Source of the DNA: DAIMFL01 sp964372215
Lineage (GTDB): Bacteria; Pseudomonadota; Alphaproteobacteria; Dongiales; Dongiaceae
Reading direction: 5' to 3'
Assembly (NCBI GenBank): GCA_964372215.1
Contig: CAYJQC010000001.1
Coordinates: forward strand, 186,001-250,000
Length of the DNA: 64,000 nt
The notes beneath the pieces were generated by a model that was not told where the DNA came from, did not search any database, and was given only the letters and a program-made list of their open reading frames with translations. Shown here one piece after another: positions 19,436-29,422 of the stretch (within the stretch, counting starts at the first letter, position 1; each line of letters begins with the position of its first letter). The position numbers and the translations under genes were made by a program.

Positions 19436-20365
19436 ATGGAACCCTATCGCTTCACCCCCGGCGCCGCGCCGCTCCTGGTCTCCATGCCCCATGTCGGGAC
19501 CCATATCCCGGACTCGATCGCGGCGCGCATGACCCCGGCGGCGCTCGAGGTGCCCGACACCGACTGGCATGTCGACCGGCTCTACGATTTCCTGGGCGAG
19601 CTCGGCGCGGCCTCGATCGCCGCCACCCATTCGCGCTACGTGATCGACTTGAACCGGGCGCCGGACGGCGCGGCGCTCTATCCCGGCGCCAGCAACACCG
19701 AGCTGTGCCCGACCGCGCGGTTCGACAACGCGCCGATCTATGGCGCCGGTCCCGACGGCCGGCCGGGGGCGCCGAGCGGCACCGAGATCGTCGGGCGGAC
19801 CGAGCGGTACTGGCGGCCCTATCACGAGCGCCTGGACATGGAACTCGCCGCCATGCGCGCGCGCCACGGCATCGTCGTGCTGTTCGACGCCCATTCGATC
19901 CGCAGCCGGGTGCCGCGCTTCTTCGAGGGCCGGCTGCCCGACATCAATCTCGGCACCGGCGGCGGCGGCGGCGCCCCCCCCGCGGGGGGGGGGGGCCCCG
20001 CGGGGGGGGGGGGGGCGGCCGGGTGGGGAGAACCCCGGNNNNNNNNNNAGCCGCGCCCGGGCGGCGGGCCCCGCGCCGTGCCGGCGCCGGCGGCGGCCGC
20101 GATCGAGGCGGCGGCCGAGGCGGATGGCTATACCAGCGTGCTGAACGGCCGCTTCCAGGGCGGCTACATCACCCGGCAGTACGGCCGGCCCGACAAGAAC
20201 GTCCACGCGATCCAGCTCGAGTTGTCCTGGATCACCTACATGGACGAGGACCCGCCGTTCGGCTTCCGCGAGGACCTGGCGGCGGACGTGCGCCCGGCGC
20301 TCCGGCGCATCGTCGCCGCGCTGATCGACTGGGCGCGCGAGGCCGCGGGCCGGGCCGCGGGGTAG
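19436..20365 (+). CDS. hutG: N-formylglutamate deformylase (interrupted by an assembly gap)
   Basis: The frame encodes the N-formylglutamate amidohydrolase family: LLVSMPHVGTHIPDSI, DTDWHVDRLYDFLGELGAA, THSRYVIDLNRAPDG, then VVLFDAHSIRSRVPRFFEGRLPDINLGT, and after the gap NGRFQGGYITRQYGRPDKNVHAIQLELSW. It releases formate from N-formyl-L-glutamate, the last step after HutF. Between about 19965 and 20060 the sequence is a G/C homopolymer-like string plus ten Ns. There the translation (Gly/Ala/Pro runs) is not credible and true residues are missing or wrong. The frame happens to stay open across the gap. Confidence 0.9.
   Translation: MEPYRFTPGAAPLLVSMPHVGTHIPDSIAARMTPAALEVPDTDWHVDRLYDFLGELGAASIAATHSRYVIDLNRAPDGAALYPGASNTELCPTARFDNAPIYGAGPDGRPGAPSGTEIVGRTERYWRPYHERLDMELAAMRARHGIVVLFDAHSIRSRVPRFFEGRLPDINLGTGGGGGAPPAGGGGPAGGGGAAGWGEPRXXXXPRPGGGPRAVPAPAAAAIEAAAEADGYTSVLNGRFQGGYITRQYGRPDKNVHAIQLELSWITYMDEDPPFGFREDLAADVRPALRRIVAALIDWAREAAGRAAG
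20039..20048. other. Assembly gap (10 Ns) inside hutG
   Basis: Ten consecutive N bases follow ~70 bases that are almost entirely G and C, with long G runs. This looks like two contig ends joined at low quality inside the hutG coding region. The true gap length is not known. Confidence 0.95.
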
Positions 20366-20406
20366 ATCGTTGCGCCCGGCATGCTAGACTCTGCCGACTG
20401 CATGGA

Positions 20407-20499
20407 CCCTCACCCGCCGCGCGCCTTGCGGCGCTCGGCACCCGCTCCCGCCTTGCGGGAGAGGGAGGGGACCCGCGCGACGCGTGGGGAGGGTGAGGG
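20407..20499. repeat. Intergenic palindromic repeat element
   Basis: The outer arms CCCTCACCC (20407-20415) and GGGTGAGGG (20491-20499) are complementary. Between them lie the nested hairpins GCGCGCCTTGCGGCGC and CTCCCGCCTTGCGGGAGAGG. Elements of this form are commonly dispersed between genes in high-GC alphaproteobacteria. It lies between hutG and the thioredoxin-like gene, and could act as a transcript-stability or attenuation structure. Confidence 0.6.
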
Positions 20500-20529
20500 C
20501 GCGGCCGAGGGTGAAGAGGAGAAGACGCG

Positions 20530-21084
20530 ATGCCATCGATGGCGGAGATGACCCGCGAACTGGGCTGGCAGGCCGGGGACTTCGAGCTCGACGGCGTCGA
20601 CGGCAAGCGCCACCGCCTGAGCGAGATGCGCGGCCGGAACGGCACGCTGGTCATGTTCATCTGCAACCACTGCCCCTATGTGCAGGCGGTGGCCGCCGAC
20701 ATCGCGCGCGACTGCCGCGAGCTGGCCAAGGACGGCGTCGCCGCGATCGCCGTCATGTCGAACGACACCGACAACTACCCGGCGGATTCCTTCGACAACA
20801 TGAAATTCTTCGCCAAGCAGCACGGCTTCGGCTTCCCGTACGTCATCGACCGGAGCCAGGACGTGGCGCGCGGCTTCGGCGCGCTCTGCACGCCGGATTT
20901 CTTCGGCCTCGACCGCGACCTGCGCTTGCGCTATCGCGGCCGCATCCACGAGATGCGCGGCGCGACGCCGGCGCCGGGGGGAAGGCGGGAGCTGCTCGAG
21001 GCGATGCGCCAGGTGGCGCGCGACGGCACCGCCCCGGCGAACCAGGAGCCCAGCATCGGCTGCTCGATCAAGTGGCGGCGCTGA
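20530..21084 (+). CDS. Thioredoxin-fold protein (peroxiredoxin/TlpA-like)
   Basis: A 184-residue cytoplasmic protein, no signal peptide, with GAAGAGGAGAAG just upstream. The thioredoxin-like fold is recognisable from FELDGVDGKRHRLSEMRGRNGTLVMF, followed by the redox motif CNHC in FICNHCPYVQAVA, then IAVMSNDTDNYPADSFDNM and GALCTPDFFGLD. The Cys in GALCTPDFF and the N-terminal Asp/Phe pattern match the widespread 'thioredoxin family protein' group with CNHCP. It probably acts as a thiol-disulfide or peroxide-related reductase; the substrate is unknown. It stands downstream of hutG behind a palindromic repeat, with no obvious link to histidine breakdown. Confidence 0.85.
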   Translation: MPSMAEMTRELGWQAGDFELDGVDGKRHRLSEMRGRNGTLVMFICNHCPYVQAVAADIARDCRELAKDGVAAIAVMSNDTDNYPADSFDNMKFFAKQHGFGFPYVIDRSQDVARGFGALCTPDFFGLDRDLRLRYRGRIHEMRGATPAPGGRRELLEAMRQVARDGTAPANQEPSIGCSIKWRR

Positions 21085-21095
21085 GGCGGTCGCCT

Positions 21096-21183
21096 CATGC
21101 TTCGACGGGCTCATGCTTCGACGGGCTCAGCATGAGGAGCGAGTGTTGGATATCTGAAAAGGCCTCGTCCTGAGCCTGTCGAA
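21096..21183. repeat. Tandem and inverted repeat between convergent genes
   Basis: The sequence CATGCTTCGACGGGCT occurs twice in tandem (from 21096). The second copy continues as CTTCGACGGGCTCAGCATGAGG. A near-complementary CCTCGTCCTGAGCCTGTCGAAG lies at 21162-21183, so transcripts from either side could form a long hairpin. Repeats built on CTTCGAC...CTCAG are typical dispersed intergenic elements. Its position between convergent stop codons fits a bidirectional terminator. Confidence 0.6.
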
Positions 21184-21200
21184 GGGCGAGGCTGCGGCGG

Positions 21201-21932
21201 TCAGCCCAGGCGTGCACTGCGCCACCGCAGGAAGCCGCCGACCGCGAGGCCGATCGCGAAGCCGCCGAGATGGGCGCGCCAGCCGATGAGATAGGGGCCG
21301 GTGAAGCCCATCTCGCTCAACAGCCCGATCACCACGTTCAGTCCGATCAGCGCGATCACGATGCGCAGCAGGGCGAGGCGCATCCGGCGCGCGAGCTGCG
21401 GGTCGACGCGCTGGCCCGGATGCGCCGGCAGGCCGAGTCCGGTCAGCAGCGCGGTGCCCATCAGCCCCATGACCCCGCCGGAGGCGCCGATCATCGGCAC
21501 GCCGAGGGTCGCGGCGTCGGGGAAGAACCAGGTCTCGAACAGGGCGCCGGCGATGCCGCTCGCCAGGAACAGCAGCAGGAAGCGGGCGGCGCCCAGGCGG
21601 CGCTCCACCGGACTGGCGAAGGCGAACAGGAACCCGACATTCACCGCCACGTGCACGGCGTCGTAGTGCAGGAACATGTGGCTGACCAGGGTGGTGAGCG
21701 CCGGCCAGAGCGCCGCGCGGCCGTCGAGCGCGGCGTGCAGCCTGGCGGCGTTGAAGCTCAGCGCCTCGCCGAGGACGGCGGCGGTCAGCGCCGGCAGGAA
21801 CTGCAGCGCGGCGTAGATCGCCACCAGCGCCAGGGCCAGGACCAGGGTCGCCGGCGGCACGTTGAAGGCCGGCGGCTGGGGCGCGCCGTCGGGCCTCGCG
21901 GCCGGCGGCGTCAGCCAGGGCGGGCGCGCCAT
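21201..21932 (-). CDS. Rhomboid-family intramembrane serine protease
   Basis: About 243 residues. The ATG overlaps the stop of the channel gene (TGATG), so translation is coupled; longer upstream starts are rejected. There are six or more hydrophobic helices. The catalytic serine lies in MIGASGGVMGLMGTA (GASG motif) and the histidine in WRAHLGGFAIGLAVGG. The loop-1 region and the VSHMFLHYDAVHVAVNVGFLF helix (with HxxxHxxxN) are also typical of active rhomboids. It cleaves membrane proteins within the bilayer; the substrate is unknown. It forms a translationally coupled unit with the upstream channel and hutI. Confidence 0.9.
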   Translation of the reverse strand: MARPPWLTPPAARPDGAPQPPAFNVPPATLVLALALVAIYAALQFLPALTAAVLGEALSFNAARLHAALDGRAALWPALTTLVSHMFLHYDAVHVAVNVGFLFAFASPVERRLGAARFLLLFLASGIAGALFETWFFPDAATLGVPMIGASGGVMGLMGTALLTGLGLPAHPGQRVDPQLARRMRLALLRIVIALIGLNVVIGLLSEMGFTGPYLIGWRAHLGGFAIGLAVGGFLRWRSARLG

Positions 21933-22717
21933 CAGCCGCCCTCGGTGCCGATTTTCAGCACCGTGCCGCAATGCTTGCAGTGGATGGCGTCGGCGTCGTG
22001 GCGGCTGAGGCCGCATTTCGGGCACTCGTGATGCACCCGGCCCGGGCGGAACAGGGTTTGGATCAGCCGCAGGAACAGGGAGATGCCGAACACCATGATC
22101 AGCACCGACAGGATCTTGCCGCTGGTGCCGACCAGGATGACGTCGCCGAAGCCGGTGGTGGAGAGCGCGGTCACCGTGAAGTAGAGCGCATCGAGATAGT
22201 TGTGGATGCTCGGATTGACGCCGACCTGGAAGACGTAGACCAGGGCCGTCACCACGAACACGAACACCACCAGGCTGACGATGCTGGTGAAGACGTCCTC
22301 GTGCCGGGCGAACACCGGATAGCGGCGCCGGAGCTGGGCGAGCGCGTGATAGGTGCGCAACAGCCGGAGCGCGCGCAGCACCCGCAGGAACGCGAAGTTC
22401 TCGTACAGCAGCGCGGTCAGCAGCGAGACGATGACGATCAGGTCGGCGAGCGACACCGGATGCAGCAGGAAGCGCAACGGCCGGTCGCTGATCGCCAGGC
22501 GCGCCGCGTAGTCGAGCAGGAACAGCAGCGCGAGCACGAACTCGGCGGCGTAGAGCGGCGCGCTGTGATGCAGGAACGAGACGACGATGAAGAAGGTGAT
22601 GGCGACGAGGTCGAGAATCAGCAGCCCGGTCTGGAAGCGCACGGCGCGCCGGCTGCGGCCTTCGTAGAGCTCGCGCAGGATCGCGCGCGGCCCGCGGCGC
22701 GCCGCCGCCTTGCTCAC
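21932..22717 (-). CDS. Voltage-gated potassium-channel-like protein with C-terminal zinc ribbon
   Basis: 261 residues with a GTG start overlapping the hutI stop (GTGA). It has six transmembrane segments with an S4-like arginine-rich helix (RVLRALRLLRTYHALAQLRRR), a pore helix and selectivity filter TALSTTGFGDV before S6, and a C-terminal zinc-ribbon-like tail with CPKC and CKHC pairs. The TTGFGD filter differs slightly from the canonical TVGYGD and is typical of bacterial ion-transport-family channels; potassium selectivity is likely but not certain. The zinc ribbon may sense metal or redox state. Coupling to hutI and rhomboid is unexpected for a histidine operon. Confidence 0.85.
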   Translation of the reverse strand: MSKAAARRGPRAILRELYEGRSRRAVRFQTGLLILDLVAITFFIVVSFLHHSAPLYAAEFVLALLFLLDYAARLAISDRPLRFLLHPVSLADLIVIVSLLTALLYENFAFLRVLRALRLLRTYHALAQLRRRYPVFARHEDVFTSIVSLVVFVFVVTALVYVFQVGVNPSIHNYLDALYFTVTALSTTGFGDVILVGTSGKILSVLIMVFGISLFLRLIQTLFRPGRVHHECPKCGLSRHDADAIHCKHCGTVLKIGTEGG

Positions 22718-23997
22718 CGGCCGGCCTGCCCGGCGATTTCCTCGCCGGCCTGGATCACCATGCGCGCCGGGTTGAAGCCGATGCGATAGGCGAGCTCGGC
22801 CGGGCGCTCGATCTCCCAGACCACGAAATCGGCGACCTTGCCGGTCTCCAGCGTGCCGTGGCTCTCGCCCAGGCCGAGCGCGCGCGCGGCATTGCGGGTG
22901 ATGCCGGCGAGCGCCTCCTCCGGGGTCATGCGGAACAGCGTGCAGGCCATGTTGAGCATCAGCAGCAGCGAGGTCGCCGGCGAGCTGCCGGGATTGCAGT
23001 CGGTGGCCAGCGCGATCGGCACGCCGAAGCGGCGGAACGCCGCGATCGGCGGCAGCTTGCTTTCGCGCAGGAAATAGAAGGCGCCGGGCAGCAGCACCGC
23101 GACGCAGCCGGCCTTCGCCAGGGCGGCGACGCCGTCCTCGCTGGTGTATTCGAGGTGATCGGCGGACAGCGCGCCGTAACGCGCCGCGAGCGCCGCGCCG
23201 CCGAGATCGGAGAGCTGATCAGCATGGAGCTTCACTGGCAGGCCCTGGGCCCGCGCCGCCTCGAGCACCCGCGCGGTCTGCTCCGGCGTGAAGCCGATCT
23301 TCTCGCAGAACGCGTCGACTGCGTCGGCCAGCCCGTCGGCCGCCACCGCGCCCAGCATCTCGCCGACCACCAGATCGACATAGGCGTCGGCGCGGCCCTC
23401 GTACTCGGCCGGCAGCGCATGGGCGCCGAGGAAGGTGGTGCGCACCGTCACCGGGCGCTCCTGCTCGAGCCGGCGGGCGGCGCGCAGCATCCGGCATTCC
23501 GTCTCGGTATCGAGACCGTAGCCCGACTTGATCTCGACCGTGGTGACGCCTTCGGCCAGCAGCGCGTCGAGCCGCGGTAGCGCGGCGGCGACCAGCGCGT
23601 CCTCGTCGGCGGCGCGGGTCGCGGTCACGGTCGAGCGGATGCCGCCGCCGGCGCGCGCGATCTCCTCGTAGGTGGCGCCCTGGAGCCGGAGCTCGAACTC
23701 GTGGGCCCGGTCGCCGCCGAACACCAGATGGGTGTGGCAGTCGATCAGCCCGGGGGTCACCCAGCGGCCGTCGAGGTCGCGCACCTCGCGGGTCCGCCGC
23801 GCGGCGTCGTCCGGCAGGGATGCCAGCGGCCCGATCCAGGCGATCTGGCCGTCCTTGACCGCGATGCCGCCGGGCTCGATGGCGCCATAGGACGCCGCCC
23901 CGGCCGCCATGGTGGCGAGCCGGGCATTGGTCCACAGGCAGTCCCACGGCGAATCGCCGGAACCGCGGTCGCTATCGTTGGGCGGAGTGTCGCTCAT
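22714..23997 (-). CDS. hutI: Imidazolonepropionase
   Basis: A 427-residue amidohydrolase. Metal and substrate motifs are present: LIDCHTHLVFGGDRAHEFELRLQGATYEEIARAGGGI, VEIKSGYGLDTETECRMLR, PVKLHADQLSD, ALSADHLEYTS and ALATDCNPGSSPATS. It hydrolyses 4-imidazolone-5-propionate to N-formimino-L-glutamate, the step after HutU. The start is the ATG shortly after the intergenic region shared with hutF, which is divergent; a longer in-frame extension is rejected. The channel and rhomboid genes follow in the same orientation with overlapping stop/start codons. Confidence 0.97.
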   Translation of the reverse strand: MSDTPPNDSDRGSGDSPWDCLWTNARLATMAAGAASYGAIEPGGIAVKDGQIAWIGPLASLPDDAARRTREVRDLDGRWVTPGLIDCHTHLVFGGDRAHEFELRLQGATYEEIARAGGGIRSTVTATRAADEDALVAAALPRLDALLAEGVTTVEIKSGYGLDTETECRMLRAARRLEQERPVTVRTTFLGAHALPAEYEGRADAYVDLVVGEMLGAVAADGLADAVDAFCEKIGFTPEQTARVLEAARAQGLPVKLHADQLSDLGGAALAARYGALSADHLEYTSEDGVAALAKAGCVAVLLPGAFYFLRESKLPPIAAFRRFGVPIALATDCNPGSSPATSLLLMLNMACTLFRMTPEEALAGITRNAARALGLGESHGTLETGKVADFVVWEIERPAELAYRIGFNPARMVIQAGEEIAGQAGR

Positions 23998-24076
23998 GGT
24001 CCTGCCGGTCGTCATTGTGCGGGCGAGTATAGGGCCGTAACCTTCCAATGCGCACCCTTCGCAACCTGGACCGGGC

Positions 24077-25504
24077 ATGACCCACACCACCCTGTTCGCA
24101 GACCAGGCGCTGCTCCCCGGCGGCTGGGCCCGTGACGTGCTGTTCGAGATCGCCGCCGACGGCTCGCTCGCCGGGGTGACTCCGGAGGCCGCTGCCGACC
24201 CGCGCGCGGCGCGCGCGCGGCGCGCCGGCGGGCCGGTGCTGCCCGGCATGCCCAATCTGCATTCCCACGCCTTCCAGCGCGCCATGGCCGGCCTCGCCGA
24301 GCGGGCGGGAGAGGCGGGAACGCCCGGCGCCGACGACAGCTTCTGGACCTGGCGCGAGGTGATGTACGGCTTCGTCAACCGGCTGTCGCCGGGCCAGGTG
24401 GAGGCGATCGCCGCGCAGCTCTATGTCGAGATGCTGAAATCCGGCTATACCGCGGTCGGCGAGTTCCACTATCTCCATCACGATCTCGACGGCGCGCCCT
24501 ATGCCGACCGGGCCGAGCTGTCGGAACGGGTGATCCGCGCCGCCCGGCAGACCGGGATCGGCATCACCCATCTGCCGGTGCTCTATGCCCAGGGCGGCTT
24601 CGGCGCCAAGCCGCCGGGGCCGGGGCAGCGCCGCTTCCTCAACGATCTCGACGGCTTCCTCGCGATCGTCGAGACCCTGCGCGCGCGCCACGGCGGCGAT
24701 CCGCAGGTCCGCATCGGCATCGCGCCGCACTCGCTGCGCGCGGTGACGCCGGAGCTGCTGACCGGCGCCATCGCCGGGCTCGACGCGATGGACGCCGACG
24801 CGCCGATCCACATCCACATCGCCGAGCAGACCAAGGAGGTTGCCGATTGCCAGGAATGGTGCGGCCAGCGCCCGGTCGAGTGGCTGTTCGCCCAGCAGGC
24901 GGTCGGGCCGCGCTGGTGCCTGGTGCACGCCACCCACATGTCGACCGCCGAGATGATCCAGCTCGCCGACAGCCGCGCCGTCGCCGGGCTGTGCCCGACC
25001 ACCGAGGCCAATCTCGGCGACGGGCTGTTCTCGGCGCCCGACTATCTTGCGCGCGGCGGCGTCTTCGGCATCGGCTCCGACAGCCACATCTCGGTGAGCC
25101 CGATCGAGGAGCTGCGCTGGCTGGAGTACGGCCAGCGACTGCTGTACCGCCAGCGCAACGTGCTGCACGGCGCGCGCGCCGCCGCCGGGGTGGCGGGCAA
25201 TCCATCGGTCGGGGCGACCCTGTTCGCCGGCGCCCTGGCCGGCGGGGCCCAGGCGCTCGGCCGTGCGATCGGCCGGCTGGCGGCGGGCAGCCGCGCCGAT
25301 CTGCTGGTGCTGGATCCGCAGGCGCCGACTCTCGCCGGCCGCGCCGGCGACCGGCTGATCGACGCCGCGGTGTTCGCCGGCAACGTCAACCCGGTGCGCG
25401 ACGTGATGGTCGGCGGCAAATGGGTCGTCGAGTCCGGTGCCCACATGGCCGAGCACGCCGTGCTGGCGCGCTTCCGGACCGCGATGAGCGAGCTGGCGGC
25501 TTGA
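24077..25504 (+). CDS. hutF: Formimidoylglutamate deiminase
   Basis: A 475-residue amidohydrolase-superfamily enzyme: GMPNLHSHAFQRAMAGLAER with SFWTWREVMY, VGEFHYLHHDLDG, IGIAPHSLRAV, IHIHIAEQTKEVADCQEW, VHATHMS and GIGSDSHISVSPIEELRWLEYGQRL. These are hallmark HutF motifs, and the SFWTWRE signature is specific. It deiminates N-formimino-L-glutamate to N-formyl-L-glutamate plus ammonia, which HutG then cleaves. HutU, HutI, HutF and HutG therefore give the four steps from urocanate to glutamate and formate by the Pseudomonas-like route. It is divergent from hutI across a 79-bp gap that should hold both promoters. Confidence 0.97.
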   Translation: MTHTTLFADQALLPGGWARDVLFEIAADGSLAGVTPEAAADPRAARARRAGGPVLPGMPNLHSHAFQRAMAGLAERAGEAGTPGADDSFWTWREVMYGFVNRLSPGQVEAIAAQLYVEMLKSGYTAVGEFHYLHHDLDGAPYADRAELSERVIRAARQTGIGITHLPVLYAQGGFGAKPPGPGQRRFLNDLDGFLAIVETLRARHGGDPQVRIGIAPHSLRAVTPELLTGAIAGLDAMDADAPIHIHIAEQTKEVADCQEWCGQRPVEWLFAQQAVGPRWCLVHATHMSTAEMIQLADSRAVAGLCPTTEANLGDGLFSAPDYLARGGVFGIGSDSHISVSPIEELRWLEYGQRLLYRQRNVLHGARAAAGVAGNPSVGATLFAGALAGGAQALGRAIGRLAAGSRADLLVLDPQAPTLAGRAGDRLIDAAVFAGNVNPVRDVMVGGKWVVESGAHMAEHAVLARFRTAMSELAA

Positions 25505-25512
25505 GCGGCCGG

Positions 25513-25776
25513 TCAGGCCGGATACTGGTTGGGATCGATGCCGCAATCGGTGAGGAAATGGCGGAGCTGGAGCACTTCTTCCTTGGGCAGGCCGTGCTGG
25601 GCGTGGGAAAACGCCACGGTCTTGCCGCTCAGCGTGACGCCGACCCGGTTGCCCGAGCGGTTGTCGATCTCGGCACCGAGCTCGCGCAGCATCGCCTCGA
25701 CGTCACGGAACGCGATGTTGCTGCTGACCGGATGATCGAACAGGGCGTGCAGGACCTTGCGATGGCGGTGGTTCAT
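25513..25776 (-). CDS. HicA-like small basic protein (possible toxin), no HicB seen
   Basis: An 87-residue protein from the ATG that gives MNHRHRKVLHALFDHPVSSN. It has the dsRBD-like HicA pattern: IAFRDVEAMLRELGAEIDNRSGNRVGVTLSG, then TVAFSHAQHGLPKEEVLQLRHFLTDCGI. HicA toxins are mRNA interferases that use a conserved His; here a His lies in FSHAQHG. No HicB-like antitoxin gene is beside it, so this may be an orphan or a chromosomal domesticated member. It converges with hutF with only 8 bp between the stop codons. Confidence 0.65.
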   Translation of the reverse strand: MNHRHRKVLHALFDHPVSSNIAFRDVEAMLRELGAEIDNRSGNRVGVTLSGKTVAFSHAQHGLPKEEVLQLRHFLTDCGIDPNQYPA

Positions 25777-25919
25777 GAGTCTCGCTTTCTGGTGTTGCCG
25801 CGATGGGCCGGATCCGGGCGCCGGCGGCCGCAAAACCAACACGCTCATAGGCGGCGGTCAAGCGCGCTGCTGTCGCAGGACGGACCGATTCGGCGGCGCC
25901 GTGGACCGGTGCGCCGGCG

Positions 25920-26936
25920 ATGAACGCGGGCGCACCGGCAGGGATCCACTTCACCTATCTGAACGGCCCGGACATCGAGCGCCTGGCGATGACCGACGAC
26001 GAGATCCTAGCTGCAGTCGAGGCCGGCCTCGATGCCCAGGGCCGCGGGCTCACGGTCATCGAGCCCCGGGTGCATCTCGAGCCCGATCCGGCGTTCCGCG
26101 GACATTTCAACGTGCTGCGCGGCTACGTCGCGCCGCTCGGCCTGGCGGGAGTCAAGATCGTCGGCGACTATGTCGACAACTACCGGCGCGGGCTGCCCTC
26201 GGAGATGGCGCTGCTGAACCTGTTCGACCCGCGCACCGGCATGCCGGTGGCGCTGATCGACGCCACCGCCATCACGGAGATGCGCACCGGCGCGGTTACC
26301 GCGCTCGGCGCCAGGCATCTGGCGCGCAAGGGGTCCAAGCGGCTCGGCCATGTCGGCGCGCGCGGTACCGCCTATTGGAACGTGCGCCTACTCGACCATC
26401 TGTTCGATTTCGACGAGATCCGCGTGCATTCGAGGCGCCCGGAGAGCCGCGACGGCTTTGCCGCCCGGCTGTCGGCCGATCTCGGCAAGGCGGTGGTGGC
26501 GACCGCCGACTGGCAAGGCTGCCTCGCGGGCGCGGACATCATGGTCGAGGCCTCGCGGCTGGAACGGCCCGAGCCGCTGTTCAGGACGGAGTGGGTCAAG
26601 CCGGGAGCCTTCGTGGTGCCCTACGGCACCATGAGCGCGGTCGAGCTCAGCCTGACCGACGTGATGGACAAGCTGGTGGTCGACGACTGGGGCCAGTGCC
26701 GCGGCGGCAAGCTCGGCGCGCTGCGGGCCCATGTGGAGACCGGCCGGCTCAGCGAGTCGACGCTGCATGCCGAGCTGTGCCAGATCGTCACCGGCGCGAA
26801 GCCCGGGCGCGAGCGCGACGACGAGACCATCCTGTTCTGGCATCGCGGCCTGTCGCTGTCGGATATCGCCCTGGGGGCCGCGATGCTGGACAAGGCCGGG
26901 CGTCTCGGCCTCGGGACCCGGCTGCGCTATGCATGA
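25920..26936 (+). CDS. Ornithine cyclodeaminase/mu-crystallin-family protein
   Basis: A 338-residue protein. The family pattern is clear: GVKIVGDYVDNYRRGLPSEMALLNLFDPRTGMPVALIDATAITEMRTGAVTALGARHLARKGSKRLGHVGARGTAYWNVRLL. The GARGTAYW segment is the NAD(P)-binding turn, and VHSRRPES follows the second strand. Family members catalyse ornithine cyclodeamination, or reduce or dehydrogenate imino and amino acids; the active-site set does not let me choose. Its stop codon lies inside the start of the methyltransferase gene (8-bp overlap), so the two are one transcriptional unit. Confidence 0.85.
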   Translation: MNAGAPAGIHFTYLNGPDIERLAMTDDEILAAVEAGLDAQGRGLTVIEPRVHLEPDPAFRGHFNVLRGYVAPLGLAGVKIVGDYVDNYRRGLPSEMALLNLFDPRTGMPVALIDATAITEMRTGAVTALGARHLARKGSKRLGHVGARGTAYWNVRLLDHLFDFDEIRVHSRRPESRDGFAARLSADLGKAVVATADWQGCLAGADIMVEASRLERPEPLFRTEWVKPGAFVVPYGTMSAVELSLTDVMDKLVVDDWGQCRGGKLGALRAHVETGRLSESTLHAELCQIVTGAKPGRERDDETILFWHRGLSLSDIALGAAMLDKAGRLGLGTRLRYA

Positions 26937-27729
26937 GCCGCCGCTCCCCGGATTCACCGACGCCGACCCGGTCGCCCGGTACTACGACGACCTGGCGGGC
27001 TTCTACCACCTGCTGTTCGACGATTGGGACGCGGCGGTCGAGCGTCAGGCGCATGCCGTGGACGCGCTGCTGACCCGTCTCGCCGGGCCGGGGCCGAAGC
27101 GGATTCTCGACGCCGCCTGCGGCATCGGCACCCAGGCGATCGGCCTGGCGAGGCTCGGCCACGAGGTCCGCGGCACCGATCTGTCGGGTGCCGCGGTGGT
27201 GCGTGCCCGGCGCGAGGCCGAGCGCCTGGGGGCCAAGCTCAAGATCGGCGTCGCCGACATGCGCGCGCTGTCGGGCTACGTCGCCGGTCCGTTCGACGTG
27301 GTCTGCGCGCTGGACAATGCGCTGCCCCATCTGATGACCGACGAGGAGCTGGCGACTGCCTTGCGGGAAGCTGCGGCCGTGCTGGCGCCCGGTGGCTGGC
27401 TCGTCGCCAGCCTGCGGGACTACGACCGCCTGATCGCCGAGCGGCCGCGCTCCACGCCGGTGCGGGTGATCGCCGAGCCCGGCGGCTACCGCGTCCTGTT
27501 CCAGATCTGGGACTGGCGGGCCGATGGCGAATTCTATCGGCTGCATCAGCATGTCATACGATGGCGTGACGGTGCCTCGCATTCCCATGTGTTCGACAGC
27601 GAGTACCGGGCGCTGACCCGCGGCGCGGTCGAGCGCGGCTTGGCGGCGGCCGGATTCGCCGACTGGCACTGGCTGGAGCCGGACGACAGCCAGTTCTACC
27701 AACCGGTGGTGGCAGCCCGGCGGAGATAG
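26929..27729 (+). CDS. Class I SAM-dependent methyltransferase
   Basis: A 266-residue protein whose ATG overlaps the end of the cyclodeaminase-family gene. Motif I is RILDAACGIGTQAIGLARLG, motif II is GHEVRGTDLSGAAVVRARRE, and the acidic segment FDVVCALDNALPHLM follows, then LAPGGWLVASLRDYD. The N-terminal YYDDLAGFYHLLFDDW is common in small-molecule methyltransferases of the glycine N-methyltransferase-like group. The substrate is not shown by sequence. Coupling to a cyclodeaminase-type enzyme suggests an amino-acid-derived substrate; this is inference. Confidence 0.85.
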   Translation: MHEPPLPGFTDADPVARYYDDLAGFYHLLFDDWDAAVERQAHAVDALLTRLAGPGPKRILDAACGIGTQAIGLARLGHEVRGTDLSGAAVVRARREAERLGAKLKIGVADMRALSGYVAGPFDVVCALDNALPHLMTDEELATALREAAAVLAPGGWLVASLRDYDRLIAERPRSTPVRVIAEPGGYRVLFQIWDWRADGEFYRLHQHVIRWRDGASHSHVFDSEYRALTRGAVERGLAAAGFADWHWLEPDDSQFYQPVVAARRR

Positions 27730-27838
27730 GACGCCTGTGGTCCTGACGCCAGACCGTGGCAGGCAACGGTTCCTTAACCGCCATTTCCTTAGAGTTTCGA
27801 ACTGCCTCGCGATCCGAGGCGCGGTTCGTGGAAGCGGC

Positions 27839-29358
<1,520 letters not shown>

Positions 29359-29359
<1 letters not shown>

Positions 29360-29406
29360 AGCGTGATCCGATCGAACCCGCTCGGTTCGATCGGTGAATC
29401 ACGCTC
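29359..29406. terminator. Imperfect palindrome after the kinase gene
   Basis: GAGCGTGATCCGATCGAACC and GGTTCGATCGGTGAATCACGCTC form long arms around a short GCTC-containing loop, starting at the last base of the kinase stop codon. It is suited to act as a factor-independent or bidirectional terminator, or as a dispersed repeat. No T-run follows. Confidence 0.5.
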
Positions 29407-29422
29407 TACTCTATCGAAAGAA

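Noticed and set aside
20407..21183. CRISPR array
   Set aside because: The repeats are palindromic or tandem units without regularly spaced unique spacers, and no cas gene is present.
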